A stretch of 5,354 nucleotides of DNA, from positions 1 to 5,354 of the forward strand of contig JAPLJQ010000246.1 in the NCBI GenBank assembly GCA_026388495.1, written 5' to 3'. This stretch comes from Deltaproteobacteria bacterium (GTDB taxonomy: Bacteria; Desulfobacterota; Syntrophia; Syntrophales; UBA2185). Position numbers and translations under genes: made by a program. The notes beneath the pieces were generated by a model. The model ran no database searches and was not told where the DNA came from. It was given only the letters and a program-made list of their open reading frames with translations. The stretch's first letter is position 1. Each line of letters begins with the position of its first letter. Shown piece by piece: positions 1-5,354 of the stretch.

Positions 1-1201
1 CTGCTCTGAGGCCGCTCTCTTTTCCCTTACCCCTCTTCATCTCCATAAGATGCAGGAAGAACGATACCCTTTTTTGTCCTCTCTCAGCAGCTTGCAGGAT
101 TATCCCAAGCGCCTGCTCATTACCCTCATCGTGGGGAATGAGGCCGTTAATATTGCTCTGTCTGTTCTGACCGCGTCCCTGTTCATCCAGTGGTTGGGAA
201 TTGACGGCCAGTGGGTGTCCATTGTGGCTACGACCGTTCTGCTTCTGGTTTTTTGTGAGGCCGTTCCGAAAACCTTTGGCGTTACCTATCCCATCCGTCT
301 GTCCTTTATAGTGGCCCCTTTTATGGCTTTTGTATCCTGGCTGGAACGCCCCGTCGTCTGGATTCTGGAAGCAGTGTCCGCCGGGATTGTATCATTTTTC
401 CCCCGGGATCATGCAAGAGACAGGATCGCCATGACCGAGGGCGAATTCAGGACTCTCGTTGACACAGGAGAGAAAGAAGGCGCCCTTGATCCGTCTCAGC
501 GGGGTCTCATCCACCGGGTATTTGAACTCGGAGACAAGCCTGTCTCTGAGGTTATGGTGCCCCGGGTAGATATGTTCTGTCTTCCCGTTTCTTTGAAGAT
601 TGAAGATATGGAAAGAGAAATCATCAAGGTCCGCCACGATCGTATTCCCGTTTATGGAACAGACCGCGACGATATTCTGGGTATTCTTTATGCCAAAGAT
701 CTCCTGCACCGCATGGCGGACGGCGGCAGGCCCGCGCAAGTCGAGAAACTCCTGCGAAAAGCATACTTTGTTCCGGAAGAAAAGAGTGCGGCATCGATGC
801 TGCGGGATTTTCAGAGCATGAGAATACAAATGGCAATCGTTGTCGACGAGTACGGCGGTGTTTCAGGTCTGGTAACTCTGGAGGATATCCTCAGGGACCT
901 GTTGGAAGACATCTACGATGAACACGGATTGAAGACGAACCTCTGGCAGAAGATTGACGAGCAGACCTTCCTCGTTTCGGGAAAGATGTCGATGGACGAG
1001 CTCAGTGAGTTGACCGGTCATCTTTTTCCCGTGGAGGATTTTGATACGCTCGGCGGGTTTGTCTTTCATCTCTTTGGAAAATTGCCGTCAAAAGGAGAAA
1101 GTGTCTTTTTTGAGAATTATATGTTTCGAGTTGAAAAAATGAGCGGTACCAGGATTCTGATCCTGAGGGTCGAGAGAAAAGAGAAGCCGCTTTATGGATA
1201 G
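1..1201 (+). CDS. CNNM/CorC (HlyC) family membrane protein with CBS pair, 5' partial
   Basis: Probable ion (Mg2+/Co2+) transporter of the inner membrane. The reading frame is open from position 2, and the 16 codons before the ATG at 50 encode the serine/glutamate-containing first-helix motif of DUF21 (SEAALFSL), so the ATG at 50 is internal and the true N-terminus is upstream. Numbering from that Met: DUF21/CNNM membrane domain to about residue 115, with IVGNEAVNIALS (27-38) and the conserved Pro-Lys turn (VPK, 72-74); CBS1 about 163-223 (VMVPR, RIPVY); CBS2 about 232-290 (VVDEYGGVSGLVTLED); CorC_HlyC C-terminal domain about 297-377 (DTLGGFVFHLFGKLP). In the family the CBS pair binds adenine nucleotide and controls transport. 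The old 'hemolysin' label is not functional evidence. The stop overlaps the next paralogue by 8 bp, implying co-translation. Family assignment is secure; the ion and direction of transport are inferred. Confidence 0.95.
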   Translation, partial: CSEAALFSLTPLHLHKMQEERYPFLSSLSSLQDYPKRLLITLIVGNEAVNIALSVLTASLFIQWLGIDGQWVSIVATTVLLLVFCEAVPKTFGVTYPIRLSFIVAPFMAFVSWLERPVVWILEAVSAGIVSFFPRDHARDRIAMTEGEFRTLVDTGEKEGALDPSQRGLIHRVFELGDKPVSEVMVPRVDMFCLPVSLKIEDMEREIIKVRHDRIPVYGTDRDDILGILYAKDLLHRMADGGRPAQVEKLLRKAYFVPEEKSAASMLRDFQSMRIQMAIVVDEYGGVSGLVTLEDILRDLLEDIYDEHGLKTNLWQKIDEQTFLVSGKMSMDELSELTGHLFPVEDFDTLGGFVFHLFGKLPSKGESVFFENYMFRVEKMSGTRILILRVERKEKPLYG

Positions 1202-2489
1202 CACCTTCATCGTTATGCTCATTTTGTTGTGTTTGTGCCTTGAGGGGTTGTATTCTGGGGGGGAGATCGCCTTTGTTTCCTCAAACATAGACCGCATCAG
1301 GCACAGGGCGAAGGAAGGTTCCCGTTCCGCTCTGCTTGCACTGAAGCTGCTCGAGTCGCCTGAATGGTTTTTAGCAACAACCCTGACAGGGACCAATTTG
1401 TGCATCGTTACCAGCACAACCCTGACAACGGCTCTGTTCATCACGCTGCTGGGGGCGGCTCAGGGCGAGATGGTATCCATGCTGGTAATAGTCCCCACGC
1501 TGCTGGTGATGATTGTATCAAGAGGCCTGTTCCAGCAGCACGCGGAGACAATGGTCGTAATCCTTGCCCGCTTTATATGGTATTCCTCCTTTCTTTTCTA
1601 TCCGGTGGTTTATCTCATTGCCAGGATATCAAGGGGGACGGTGAAACTGTCGACGGGAGAGACGGGTCGAACCTATTCTTATGTTACGAAAAATGGATTG
1701 AAATATATTCTTGAAGAGCAAAATGCAGACACCGATATCCTGAGCATGGAAAAGGACATGGTCAGGAACGTTATTGATTTTTCAGATGTTACCGTCGGTG
1801 ACATCATGGTTCCCGTGTCGAAAATGATTTCCCTTCCCGTGACGGCTACCCTGCGAGAAGCCACCAGAATTGCGGCAGAAAAACAGTATTTGCGTATTCC
1901 CGTTTATCGCGATCAGATTATTAACATTATCGGCATTCTACACTACTTTGATCTCCTGCAGTACTTGCATGAGCAGGCGGAAAATCGGTCACACGTTTAT
2001 GAAAATGAATCGGTAGAGAGCTGCCTTAAGCCTGTTGATTTTTATGTTCCAGAAACCATGATCGCCAAAGATCTTCTCATCGATTTACAGGTCAGGGGTG
2101 AACGGATGGCTGTTGTGGTTGACGAATATGGCGGGGCTGTGGGTATTGTAACGGTAGAGGATATTCTGGAAGAGGTCGTGGGAGAAATTGATGATGAGTA
2201 TGACAGCGGTGAAAAACTGTATAAGAAAATCGGTCCGCGAAAATATCTTTTTAATGCCCAGATAAGTGTTGATAAGGTTCGGCATTTAATTTCTATAGAC
2301 ATTCCCGACGGGGATTATGAAACCCTCGGAGGGTTTTTACTCTACAAGATAGGAAAGATACCCAGAAGGCGGGAGACTCTGAAATACGGCGATGCAATAT
2401 TTGTGGTTGAAGATGCGGATGCAAAATCCATCAAGGAGGTTTTCGTATTATTAACTGCGTCGGATGGCGACAGGGACCGGGGCAGTTGA
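1194..2489 (+). CDS. CNNM/CorC (HlyC) family membrane protein with CBS pair, second tandem paralogue
   Basis: A complete 431-residue paralogue of the preceding gene. Its ATG lies inside the upstream stop region (ATGGATAG), and a purine-rich GAGAGAAAAGAGAAG stretch precedes it, so translational coupling is likely. Residues 1-145 form the DUF21 membrane domain, with a hydrophobic first helix, [12 protein letters not shown] (18-29) and the signature TTLTGTNL (62-69). CBS1 spans about 198-258 (IMVPV, RIPVY), CBS2 about 277-333 ([17 protein letters not shown]), and the CorC_HlyC domain about 343-422 ([17 protein letters not shown]). Two family residues look altered. The Ser-Gly-Ser-Glu motif reads SGGE, and the Pro-Lys turn that is VPK in the neighbour reads SRG (109-111), just before the conserved FQQHAETM. 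Pairs like this are known in deltaproteobacterial genomes, and a heteromeric or regulatory role is possible. Family assignment is secure; transport activity of this copy is uncertain. Confidence 0.95.
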   Translation: MDSTFIVMLILLCLCLEGLYSGGEIAFVSSNIDRIRHRAKEGSRSALLALKLLESPEWFLATTLTGTNLCIVTSTTLTTALFITLLGAAQGEMVSMLVIVPTLLVMIVSRGLFQQHAETMVVILARFIWYSSFLFYPVVYLIARISRGTVKLSTGETGRTYSYVTKNGLKYILEEQNADTDILSMEKDMVRNVIDFSDVTVGDIMVPVSKMISLPVTATLREATRIAAEKQYLRIPVYRDQIINIIGILHYFDLLQYLHEQAENRSHVYENESVESCLKPVDFYVPETMIAKDLLIDLQVRGERMAVVVDEYGGAVGIVTVEDILEEVVGEIDDEYDSGEKLYKKIGPRKYLFNAQISVDKVRHLISIDIPDGDYETLGGFLLYKIGKIPRRRETLKYGDAIFVVEDADAKSIKEVFVLLTASDGDRDRGS

Positions 2490-2520
2490 TACATATATAA
2501 ATATTTTTTGATTCTTTTCG

Positions 2521-2551
2521 TAGACCCCATTTTTTAATAGGGATGTATAAT
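2521..2551 (+). promoter_or_regulatory. Candidate sigma-70 promoter for the nucleotidyltransferase gene
   Basis: A perfect -10 hexamer TATAAT lies at 2546-2551. The best -35 is TAGACC at 2521-2526 (4 of 6 matches to TTGACA) with a long 19-bp spacer. Surrounding DNA (2490-2556) is very AT-rich, which suits a promoter region between the CNNM pair and the next gene. Initiation would fall near 2557-2559, on top of the first in-frame ATG (2557), leaving the ATG at 2590 with its own Shine-Dalgarno as the practical start. The -35 match is weak, so confidence is moderate. Confidence 0.45.
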
Positions 2552-2589
2552 GGTTCATGAAAGCAGCTCCTGTTGAATCAGGTGAAGAA

Positions 2590-3333
2590 ATGACTGAAAA
2601 TAAGAAAGAACGATGGAGTGCCATTATTCTGGCGGCGGGAAAAGGAACGAGAATGAAATCGGATGTGGTAAAGGTTCTCCATGTCCTTTGCGGGAAACCG
2701 CTCCTTTCCTATTCGGTTGATATGGCGCGGGCTGTAGGGGTAGAGAAAATCGCGGTTATCATCGGGCATCAGGGAGACCTGGTCAGGGAGGCTTTTAAGG
2801 GTCAGGGACTGATTTTTGTAAAACAGCCTGAACAGTTGGGGACCGGCCATGCCGTGCTGCAGGCGAGGGATGTATTCCGCGATTACGAGGGAACAATTTT
2901 GATTCTATGTGGCGATGTTCCTCTTCTCCGGGTTTCAACTGTAAAAGATCTGCTGGCGTGTCATGTTTCGGGAGAGTCTGTCATTACGGTCCTGACAACC
3001 ATTCTTGACGATCCCGCCGGCTACGGTCGGATCGTCAAGGGGGGAAAATACGGTTCAGTCGTAAAGATCGTGGAGGCAAAGGATGCTTCTTGCGATGAGA
3101 AGAAAATCAGGGAAATCAATACGGGTATCTATTGTGTCAACAGTAAATTTCTTTTTGACGCTGTGGCGGAAATCGGCAATGATAACGCGCAGAAAGAATA
3201 TTATCTTACCGATATGATTGAAATAGCCGTCAAAAGAGGATTTAAAATCATATCCGTGATTGCACCGGATTCCTTCGAAGTCATGGGTATTAACACGCCG
3301 GAAGATCTTGAGAGAGCTTCTGTATATCTTTGA
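2590..3333 (+). CDS. GlmU-like sugar-1-phosphate nucleotidyltransferase, pyrophosphorylase domain only
   Basis: Predicted to transfer a UMP (or other NMP) group to a sugar-1-phosphate, most likely GlcNAc-1-P to UDP-GlcNAc in the cytoplasm. The 247-residue protein matches the N-terminal half of GlmU: LAAGKGTRM (14-22) with the PPi/nucleotide loop, Lys28 in KVLH, Gln79 and GTG (84-86), the metal Asp109 in CGDVPLL, GYGRIV (144-149), Glu162 in IVEAKDA, Asn177 in INTGIY, NAQKEYYLTDM, and the second metal ligand Asn235 in GIN. The left-handed beta-helix acetyltransferase half (about 200 residues) is absent: the gene stops cleanly after NTPEDLERASVYL, and the following 90 bp encode no hexapeptide repeats. 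I prefer ATG 2590 to ATG 2557 because AGGTGA lies 4 nt upstream, the protein then begins like family members, and a TATAAT box abuts 2557. Using 2557 adds 11 residues. The exact sugar is not determined. Confidence 0.9.
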   Translation: MTENKKERWSAIILAAGKGTRMKSDVVKVLHVLCGKPLLSYSVDMARAVGVEKIAVIIGHQGDLVREAFKGQGLIFVKQPEQLGTGHAVLQARDVFRDYEGTILILCGDVPLLRVSTVKDLLACHVSGESVITVLTTILDDPAGYGRIVKGGKYGSVVKIVEAKDASCDEKKIREINTGIYCVNSKFLFDAVAEIGNDNAQKEYYLTDMIEIAVKRGFKIISVIAPDSFEVMGINTPEDLERASVYL

Positions 3334-3349
3334 TTAACAATACATAAAT

Positions 3350-3378
3350 CCATTTTTCAAATGGTCTTCGTGAGAAGA
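3350..3378 (+). repeat. Two adjacent small hairpins in the intergenic spacer
   Basis: CCATTT (3350-3355) and AAATGG (3359-3364) form a perfect 6-bp stem with a 3-nt loop. It is followed with no gap by TCTTC (3365-3369) and GAAGA (3374-3378), a perfect 5-bp stem closed by GTGA, a GNRA-type tetraloop in RNA. No T-run follows, so this is not a standard intrinsic terminator. It lies in the 90-bp gap between the nucleotidyltransferase and dusB. It could be an RNA stability or processing element, or chance; the stems are short. Confidence 0.3.
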
Positions 3379-3423
3379 TAAGGGCGGGAAGGGAGAGATA
3401 TATCTGTTAGAAAGGATAATTTC

Positions 3424-4407
3424 ATGGAAATCGGGCGTTTGTCCCTGAAAAATAATGTGATTCTCGCCCCCATGGCGGGTATTACGAACCTGCCCTTCCG
3501 TTCCCTCGTCAGAAGGTTTGGCTGCGGTCTGGCCTTTACTGAAATGATCAGTGCCAACGGTCTCGTCAGGGGGACTGAAAAAAGTTACCGGTATCTCAGT
3601 ACGGCAACGGGAGACAAGCCCCTTGGGGTCCAGATTTTTGGATCTGATCCGGCCGTCTTGGCTGCGGCGGCGGAAATAGTTACGGATCAGGGCGCCGAGC
3701 TTATCGATATGAACATGGGATGTCCCGTCAGGAAGGTTATCAAAACAGGCGCCGGGGCTGCCCTGATGAGAGATCCTGCAAAGGTGGGTATAATTCTGCA
3801 ACGCGTGAGAAAGGCTACTCCATTGCCCCTGACGGTAAAAATTCGTTCCGGATGGAATCCGCGAGAGATAAGAGCTGTTGAGATATCCGGCATTGCAGAG
3901 GATTGTGGCGTCGATGCCGTCATCGTTCATCCCCGGACGGCAGACCAGGGATTCAGCGGTTCGGCAGATTGGAGTGTCATTGAGGCGGTAAAAAAGAAAT
4001 TACGTATTCCCGTCATAGGAAATGGCGATATCAGAAGTTCGCAGGATGCTTTCAGGATGATCACCACAACAGGTTGTGATGGGGTGATGGTGGGAAGGGC
4101 GGCGCTTGGAAATCCATGGATTTTTATGGATATCTTGTCCTGTCTCCGTCATGATAAGCCGGGTCAAACATTGATTCAATCTGAGAGGAAGAGGGTTATC
4201 CGGGAGCATATGAATATGGAAATCCTGTATTTGGGGGAACATTTAGGAATCAGGAATTTCAGGAAGCATCTTTTATGGTACACAAAAGGTATGAAAGGCG
4301 GTTCCCTGTTCAGGCAGAAAGTGTGTAACATACAGGACAAGAATTTAATTTTAAAAGAAATATGTCATTTTTTCCATTCCGATGAGGAGGTCGACAACGT
4401 CAGCTAA
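3424..4407 (+). CDS. dusB: tRNA-dihydrouridine synthase, DusB type
   Basis: FMN- and NADPH-dependent cytoplasmic enzyme that reduces uridine to dihydrouridine in tRNA D-loops. The 327 residues match the family's usual length. An N-terminal TIM barrel carries APMAGITNLPFR (15-26, FMN binding), TEMISANG (39-46), VQIFGSDP (69-76) and the catalytic Cys100 in DMNMGCPVRK. Lys139 lies in KIRSGW, His169 and Arg171 in HPRTADQGFSG, GNGDI spans 199-203, and the phosphate-binding segment VMVGRAALGNPW spans 221-232. The C-terminal helical tRNA-binding region includes RKHLLWYTKG. The sequence resembles DusB more than DusA or DusC, which is a subfamily judgement by eye. The start is supported by AAGGA at 3412-3416, 7 nt before the ATG. 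The gap of 90 bp to the upstream gene leaves co-transcription open. The stop codon is embedded in a probable terminator. Confidence 0.95.
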   Translation: MEIGRLSLKNNVILAPMAGITNLPFRSLVRRFGCGLAFTEMISANGLVRGTEKSYRYLSTATGDKPLGVQIFGSDPAVLAAAAEIVTDQGAELIDMNMGCPVRKVIKTGAGAALMRDPAKVGIILQRVRKATPLPLTVKIRSGWNPREIRAVEISGIAEDCGVDAVIVHPRTADQGFSGSADWSVIEAVKKKLRIPVIGNGDIRSSQDAFRMITTTGCDGVMVGRAALGNPWIFMDILSCLRHDKPGQTLIQSERKRVIREHMNMEILYLGEHLGIRNFRKHLLWYTKGMKGGSLFRQKVCNIQDKNLILKEICHFFHSDEEVDNVS

Positions 4408-4429
4408 AATAAGAGCTTGACTTTTTTTT
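4399..4429 (+). terminator. Probable intrinsic terminator overlapping the dusB stop codon
   Basis: GTCAGCT (4399-4405) pairs with AGCTTGAC (4414-4421) as a 7-bp stem with one bulged T, across an 8-nt A-rich loop. Eight consecutive T residues (4422-4429) follow immediately. The ascending arm covers the last two codons and the first base of the TAA stop. The stem is short and only moderately GC-rich, so termination may be partial, but the uninterrupted T-run is typical of Rho-independent sites. Confidence 0.6.
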
Positions 4430-4445
4430 GTTGACTTGGCATAAT
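4417..4445 (+). promoter_or_regulatory. Sigma-70-like promoter P1 for zapBA
   Basis: TTGACT (4417-4422) and CATAAT (4440-4445), each 5 of 6 to consensus, are separated by exactly 17 bp. The predicted start is near 4452, giving a leader of about 146 nt before the GTG of zapB. The -35 box is built from the descending arm of the dusB terminator plus the first T of its T-run. TTGACTT recurs at 4431-4437 without a well-spaced -10 partner. Confidence 0.6.
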
Positions 4446-4461
4446 TAAAAAGCGCGTAAGG

Positions 4462-4470
4462 TGCTATACT
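4462..4470 (+). promoter_or_regulatory. Extended -10 element, candidate second promoter P2 for zapBA
   Basis: TGCTATACT gives a TGn extension and a -10 box at 4465-4470 (5 of 6). Nothing better than TAATTA (4442-4447) stands at the -35 position, but extended -10 promoters tolerate a weak -35. Initiation would be near 4477, just before the leader hairpin at 4482-4522. Confidence 0.45.
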
Positions 4471-4481
4471 TTTAAAGACTT

Positions 4482-4522
4482 ATTCGCTACTTAACCAAGT
4501 AACTTTTGTTTTCTGAGCGAAT
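4482..4522 (+). promoter_or_regulatory. Structured 5' leader of zapBA (nested hairpin)
   Basis: The segment between dusB and zapB has no gene. Downstream of both candidate promoters, ATTCGCT (4482-4488) and AGCGAAT (4516-4522) are a perfect 7-bp inverted repeat. They enclose TACTT (4488-4492) and AAGTA (4497-4501), a second perfect 5-bp stem with an AACC loop; one T is shared by the two stems. TTAACC (4491-4496) is also complementary to GGTTAA (4545-4550), so an alternative fold is possible. No known riboswitch class is recognised, so a cis-regulatory role is inference. Confidence 0.4.
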
Positions 4523-4597
4523 CTGTGCAGGTTTTTCCAAGCCGGGTTAACAGTCGTTTAGAATACAAAAAACCGTAAATAAATATCAGGTGTCGGA

Positions 4598-4828
4598 GTG
4601 GAACTCGTTAAATTTAAGGAACTGGAAAATAAAATTAAGAACCTTATCAGCGAACATTCATTGCTGAAAAAAAAGAACCAGGAGTTAGAAGAACTTCTAA
4701 AAAACAAAGGATTGGAGTTAGAAGAGGCAAACATTAAAATAAAGGGATTAACCGAGGAAAGGAATTCCATACGCACAAAGGTGGACTCGCTTCTCGATTT
4801 GCTTCAGGACATCAATGTACAGAAATAA
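4598..4828 (+). CDS. zapB: ZapB-like small coiled-coil cell-division protein
   Basis: Predicted cytoplasmic coiled-coil protein that would associate with ZapA at the division ring. It has 76 residues, close to the roughly 80 of E. coli ZapB, and is almost wholly helical. Regularly spaced Leu/Ile in a Glu/Lys-rich background run from about residue 4 to 73, with no Pro, Cys or membrane segment. The N-terminal pattern LVKFKELENKIKNLI resembles the FEKLEAKV start of ZapB. The start is a GTG, with AGGTG at 4588-4592 five bases upstream, and no in-frame ATG lies nearby. The stop precedes the zapA start by 15 nt, so the two are a transcription unit. Coiled coils resemble one another readily, so the name rests as much on the zapA neighbour as on sequence. 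Confidence 0.8.
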   Translation: MELVKFKELENKIKNLISEHSLLKKKNQELEELLKNKGLELEEANIKIKGLTEERNSIRTKVDSLLDLLQDINVQK

Positions 4829-4843
4829 TTGAGGTCGTGCATT

Positions 4844-5122
4844 TTGAAAAAGTGTTTTTATATCAGAATACTGGGGCAGGAGTTGTCAGTTTTGAGTGAT
4901 TCAGGGGATGAACATGTTGCAAATGTTGTCAAGTATGTCAATGGCAAGGTGGAAGAGATTGCGGGATCGCCAAATAATTTTAATACCTTGAGTGTTGCCA
5001 TACTAACTGCTTTAAACATTGCTGATGAGTATATCAAATTTAAAGGTGTAGAAGAAAGTATTTACGGTCAACTGGAAAGCAGATCTGAAAAATTGATTAG
5101 TCTCATAAATGATATGAGATAG
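4844..5122 (+). CDS. zapA: Cell-division protein ZapA
   Basis: FtsZ-ring-associated protein that bundles FtsZ filaments at mid-cell as a dimer or tetramer. The 92 residues show the family layout: an N-terminal beta strand with ILGQEL (9-14), an acidic turn and the helix EHVANVVKYVNGKVEEIA (23-40), the conserved core TLSVAILTALNIADEY (48-63), and a C-terminal coiled coil from about 60 to 92. I choose the TTG at 4844, giving MKKCFYIRILGQ as in typical family N-termini, because GAGGT (4831-4835) sits 8 nt upstream. The longer in-frame TTG at 4829 would add five residues, place the ribosome-binding site inside the gene and leave no Shine-Dalgarno of its own. It follows zapB by 15 nt and is followed directly by 6S RNA, an arrangement also seen in Enterobacteria. 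Confidence 0.92.
   Translation: MKKCFYIRILGQELSVLSDSGDEHVANVVKYVNGKVEEIAGSPNNFNTLSVAILTALNIADEYIKFKGVEESIYGQLESRSEKLISLINDMR
5100..5120 (+). repeat. Perfect hairpin at the 3' end of zapA, just before 6S RNA
   Basis: TCTCATA (5101-5107) and TATGAGA (5113-5119) form a perfect 7-bp inverted repeat with a 5-nt loop, extendable by a G-T wobble (5100/5120). It occupies the last codons of zapA and ends at the first base of the stop. The following bases are A-rich rather than T-rich, so this is not an intrinsic terminator. It could mark an RNA processing or pausing point between the zapA message and 6S RNA; that role is inference. Confidence 0.45.
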
Positions 5123-5131
5123 AAATAAGAC

Positions 5132-5330
5132 ATAATCCCCTGCGATGTGCGTGATTAACATTCGTTTTTTGAGCCAACACCTTGGAACCGGGGGCCTTTC
5201 TTTGTTCGCCGTGTGCATGTCTGCCAGCATCCCGTAACGGCGGGAGGTGGAAAGCCTAAAGCAACAACAGGGTGCCCACCTTATTGAAAGGTTCAAAAAG
5301 GTGGTTGACACGGCATTGGCGGGGGTCATT
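5132..5330 (+). ncRNA. ssrS: 6S RNA
   Basis: A non-coding stretch of about 195 nt directly after zapA folds as an interrupted rod typical of 6S RNA, which mimics an open promoter and binds sigma-70 RNA polymerase. Closing stem: CCCCTGC (5137-5143) with GCGGGGG (5319-5325), continuing ATG (5145-5147) with CAT (5314-5316) and CGTG (5150-5153) with CACG (5309-5312). A large central bubble follows, with 5154-5170 as its 5' strand. Its 3' side carries a hairpin, CCACCTT (5276-5282) with AAGGTGG (5298-5304) and inner TTGAA/TTCAA, equivalent to the small hairpin in the E. coli RNA. The terminal arm pairs CACCTTG (5178-5184) with CAGGGTG (5268-5274), GGC-TTTCT (5193-5201) with GGAAAGCC (5249-5256), and TTCGCCGT (5205-5212) with ACGGCGGG (5237-5244). 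Synteny with zapA supports the call. Ends are approximate, and no clear dedicated promoter was found. Confidence 0.88.
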
Positions 5331-5334
5331 TTTT
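5309..5334 (+). terminator. T-run following the 6S RNA closing stem
   Basis: The 3' strand of the 6S closing stem (5309-5325) is followed after TCA by six T residues (5329-5334). Because the stem pairs with the far 5' end rather than with an adjacent arm, this is not a classical compact terminator. The T-run after a GC-rich strand does fit the 3' boundary of the RNA. The remaining 20 bases of the window show no feature. Confidence 0.4.
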
Positions 5335-5354
5335 ATATCTCCCAGTCAAATCCC

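Noticed and set aside
392..829. Reverse-strand open frame of 145 codons inside the first CNNM gene
   Set aside because: It lies wholly antisense to a well-conserved coding region, has no recognisable domain, and mirrors the codon pattern of the + strand gene.
643..1910. Repeated DNA word CGTATTCCCGTTTAT in the two CNNM genes
   Set aside because: It encodes the conserved CBS1 RIPVY motif in both paralogues, so homology explains it rather than a mobile repeat.
2521..2545. Possible terminator from CCCC-ATTTTTT-AATAGGG after the second CNNM gene
   Set aside because: Only a 3-bp GC stem forms, with imperfect flanks and no T-run on the 3' side.
3334..3930. Reverse-strand open frame of 198 codons over the spacer and the first half of dusB
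   Set aside because: Most of it is antisense to conserved dusB motifs including the catalytic Cys region. Composition is His/Ser/Pro-rich with no family resemblance.
4436..4455. Possible sigma-54 promoter from TTGGCA
   Set aside because: There is no GC dinucleotide at the required spacing downstream (the bases there are AA), so the -12 element is missing.
4558..4776. Reverse-strand Ser/Phe-rich frame
   Set aside because: It is the antisense image of the Glu/Lys-rich zapB coiled coil.
5012..5329. Reverse-strand open frame of 105 codons across the zapA 3' end and the following DNA
   Set aside because: It covers zapA and the 6S RNA, whose paired structure explains the conservation better. The predicted protein has no recognisable motif.
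1..5354. Mobile elements, CRISPR arrays, toxin-antitoxin, defence or secretion systems, tRNA genes
   Set aside because: No transposase, integrase, regular spaced repeats, tRNA cloverleaf or att-like repeats were seen on either strand. All genes are housekeeping-like and collinear.

Overview
The window looks like ordinary chromosomal DNA of a Gram-negative bacterium. The gene set suggests the former Deltaproteobacteria (Desulfobacterota, possibly Syntrophales-like): two tandem CNNM/CorC-type proteins, a GlmU-like nucleotidyltransferase lacking its acetyltransferase half, a DusB-type tRNA-dihydrouridine synthase, and zapB-zapA followed by a 6S RNA. Base composition is moderate and ATG, GTG and TTG starts all occur. 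The lineage is inferred from protein flavour and gene order, not from a search. There is no sign of mobile DNA, CRISPR or phage.

Layout, all on the + strand. Positions 1-1201 hold a CNNM/CorC membrane protein whose N-terminus lies outside the window. Its stop overlaps by 8 bp the start of a paralogue (1194-2489), so the two are translationally linked. After an AT-rich gap containing a TATAAT box comes a single-domain sugar-1-phosphate nucleotidyltransferase (best start 2590, ending 3333). A 90-bp spacer with two adjacent small hairpins leads to dusB (3424-4407). A probable intrinsic terminator overlaps the dusB stop codon, and its descending arm supplies the -35 box of the next promoter. A leader of about 120-150 nt containing a hairpin precedes the divisome pair zapB (GTG start, 4598) and zapA (TTG start, re-called to 4844). 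From about 5132 to 5330 the DNA is non-coding and folds into a long interrupted rod with the features of 6S RNA, ending in a T-run.

How the parts fit. The CNNM pair probably forms a CBS-domain-regulated ion (Mg2+/Co2+) transport or efflux module. The nucleotidyltransferase should make a UDP-sugar such as UDP-GlcNAc for envelope synthesis. DusB modifies tRNA D-loops. ZapA and ZapB stabilise the FtsZ ring, and 6S RNA binds sigma-70 RNA polymerase holoenzyme when growth slows. The linkage of zapA to 6S RNA is also known from Enterobacteria and is the most informative synteny here. I found no convincing new system. The points most worth following are the terminator/promoter overlap with its structured leader, the 6S RNA and the hairpin just before it, the acetyltransferase-less GlmU-like protein, and the degenerate second CNNM paralogue.
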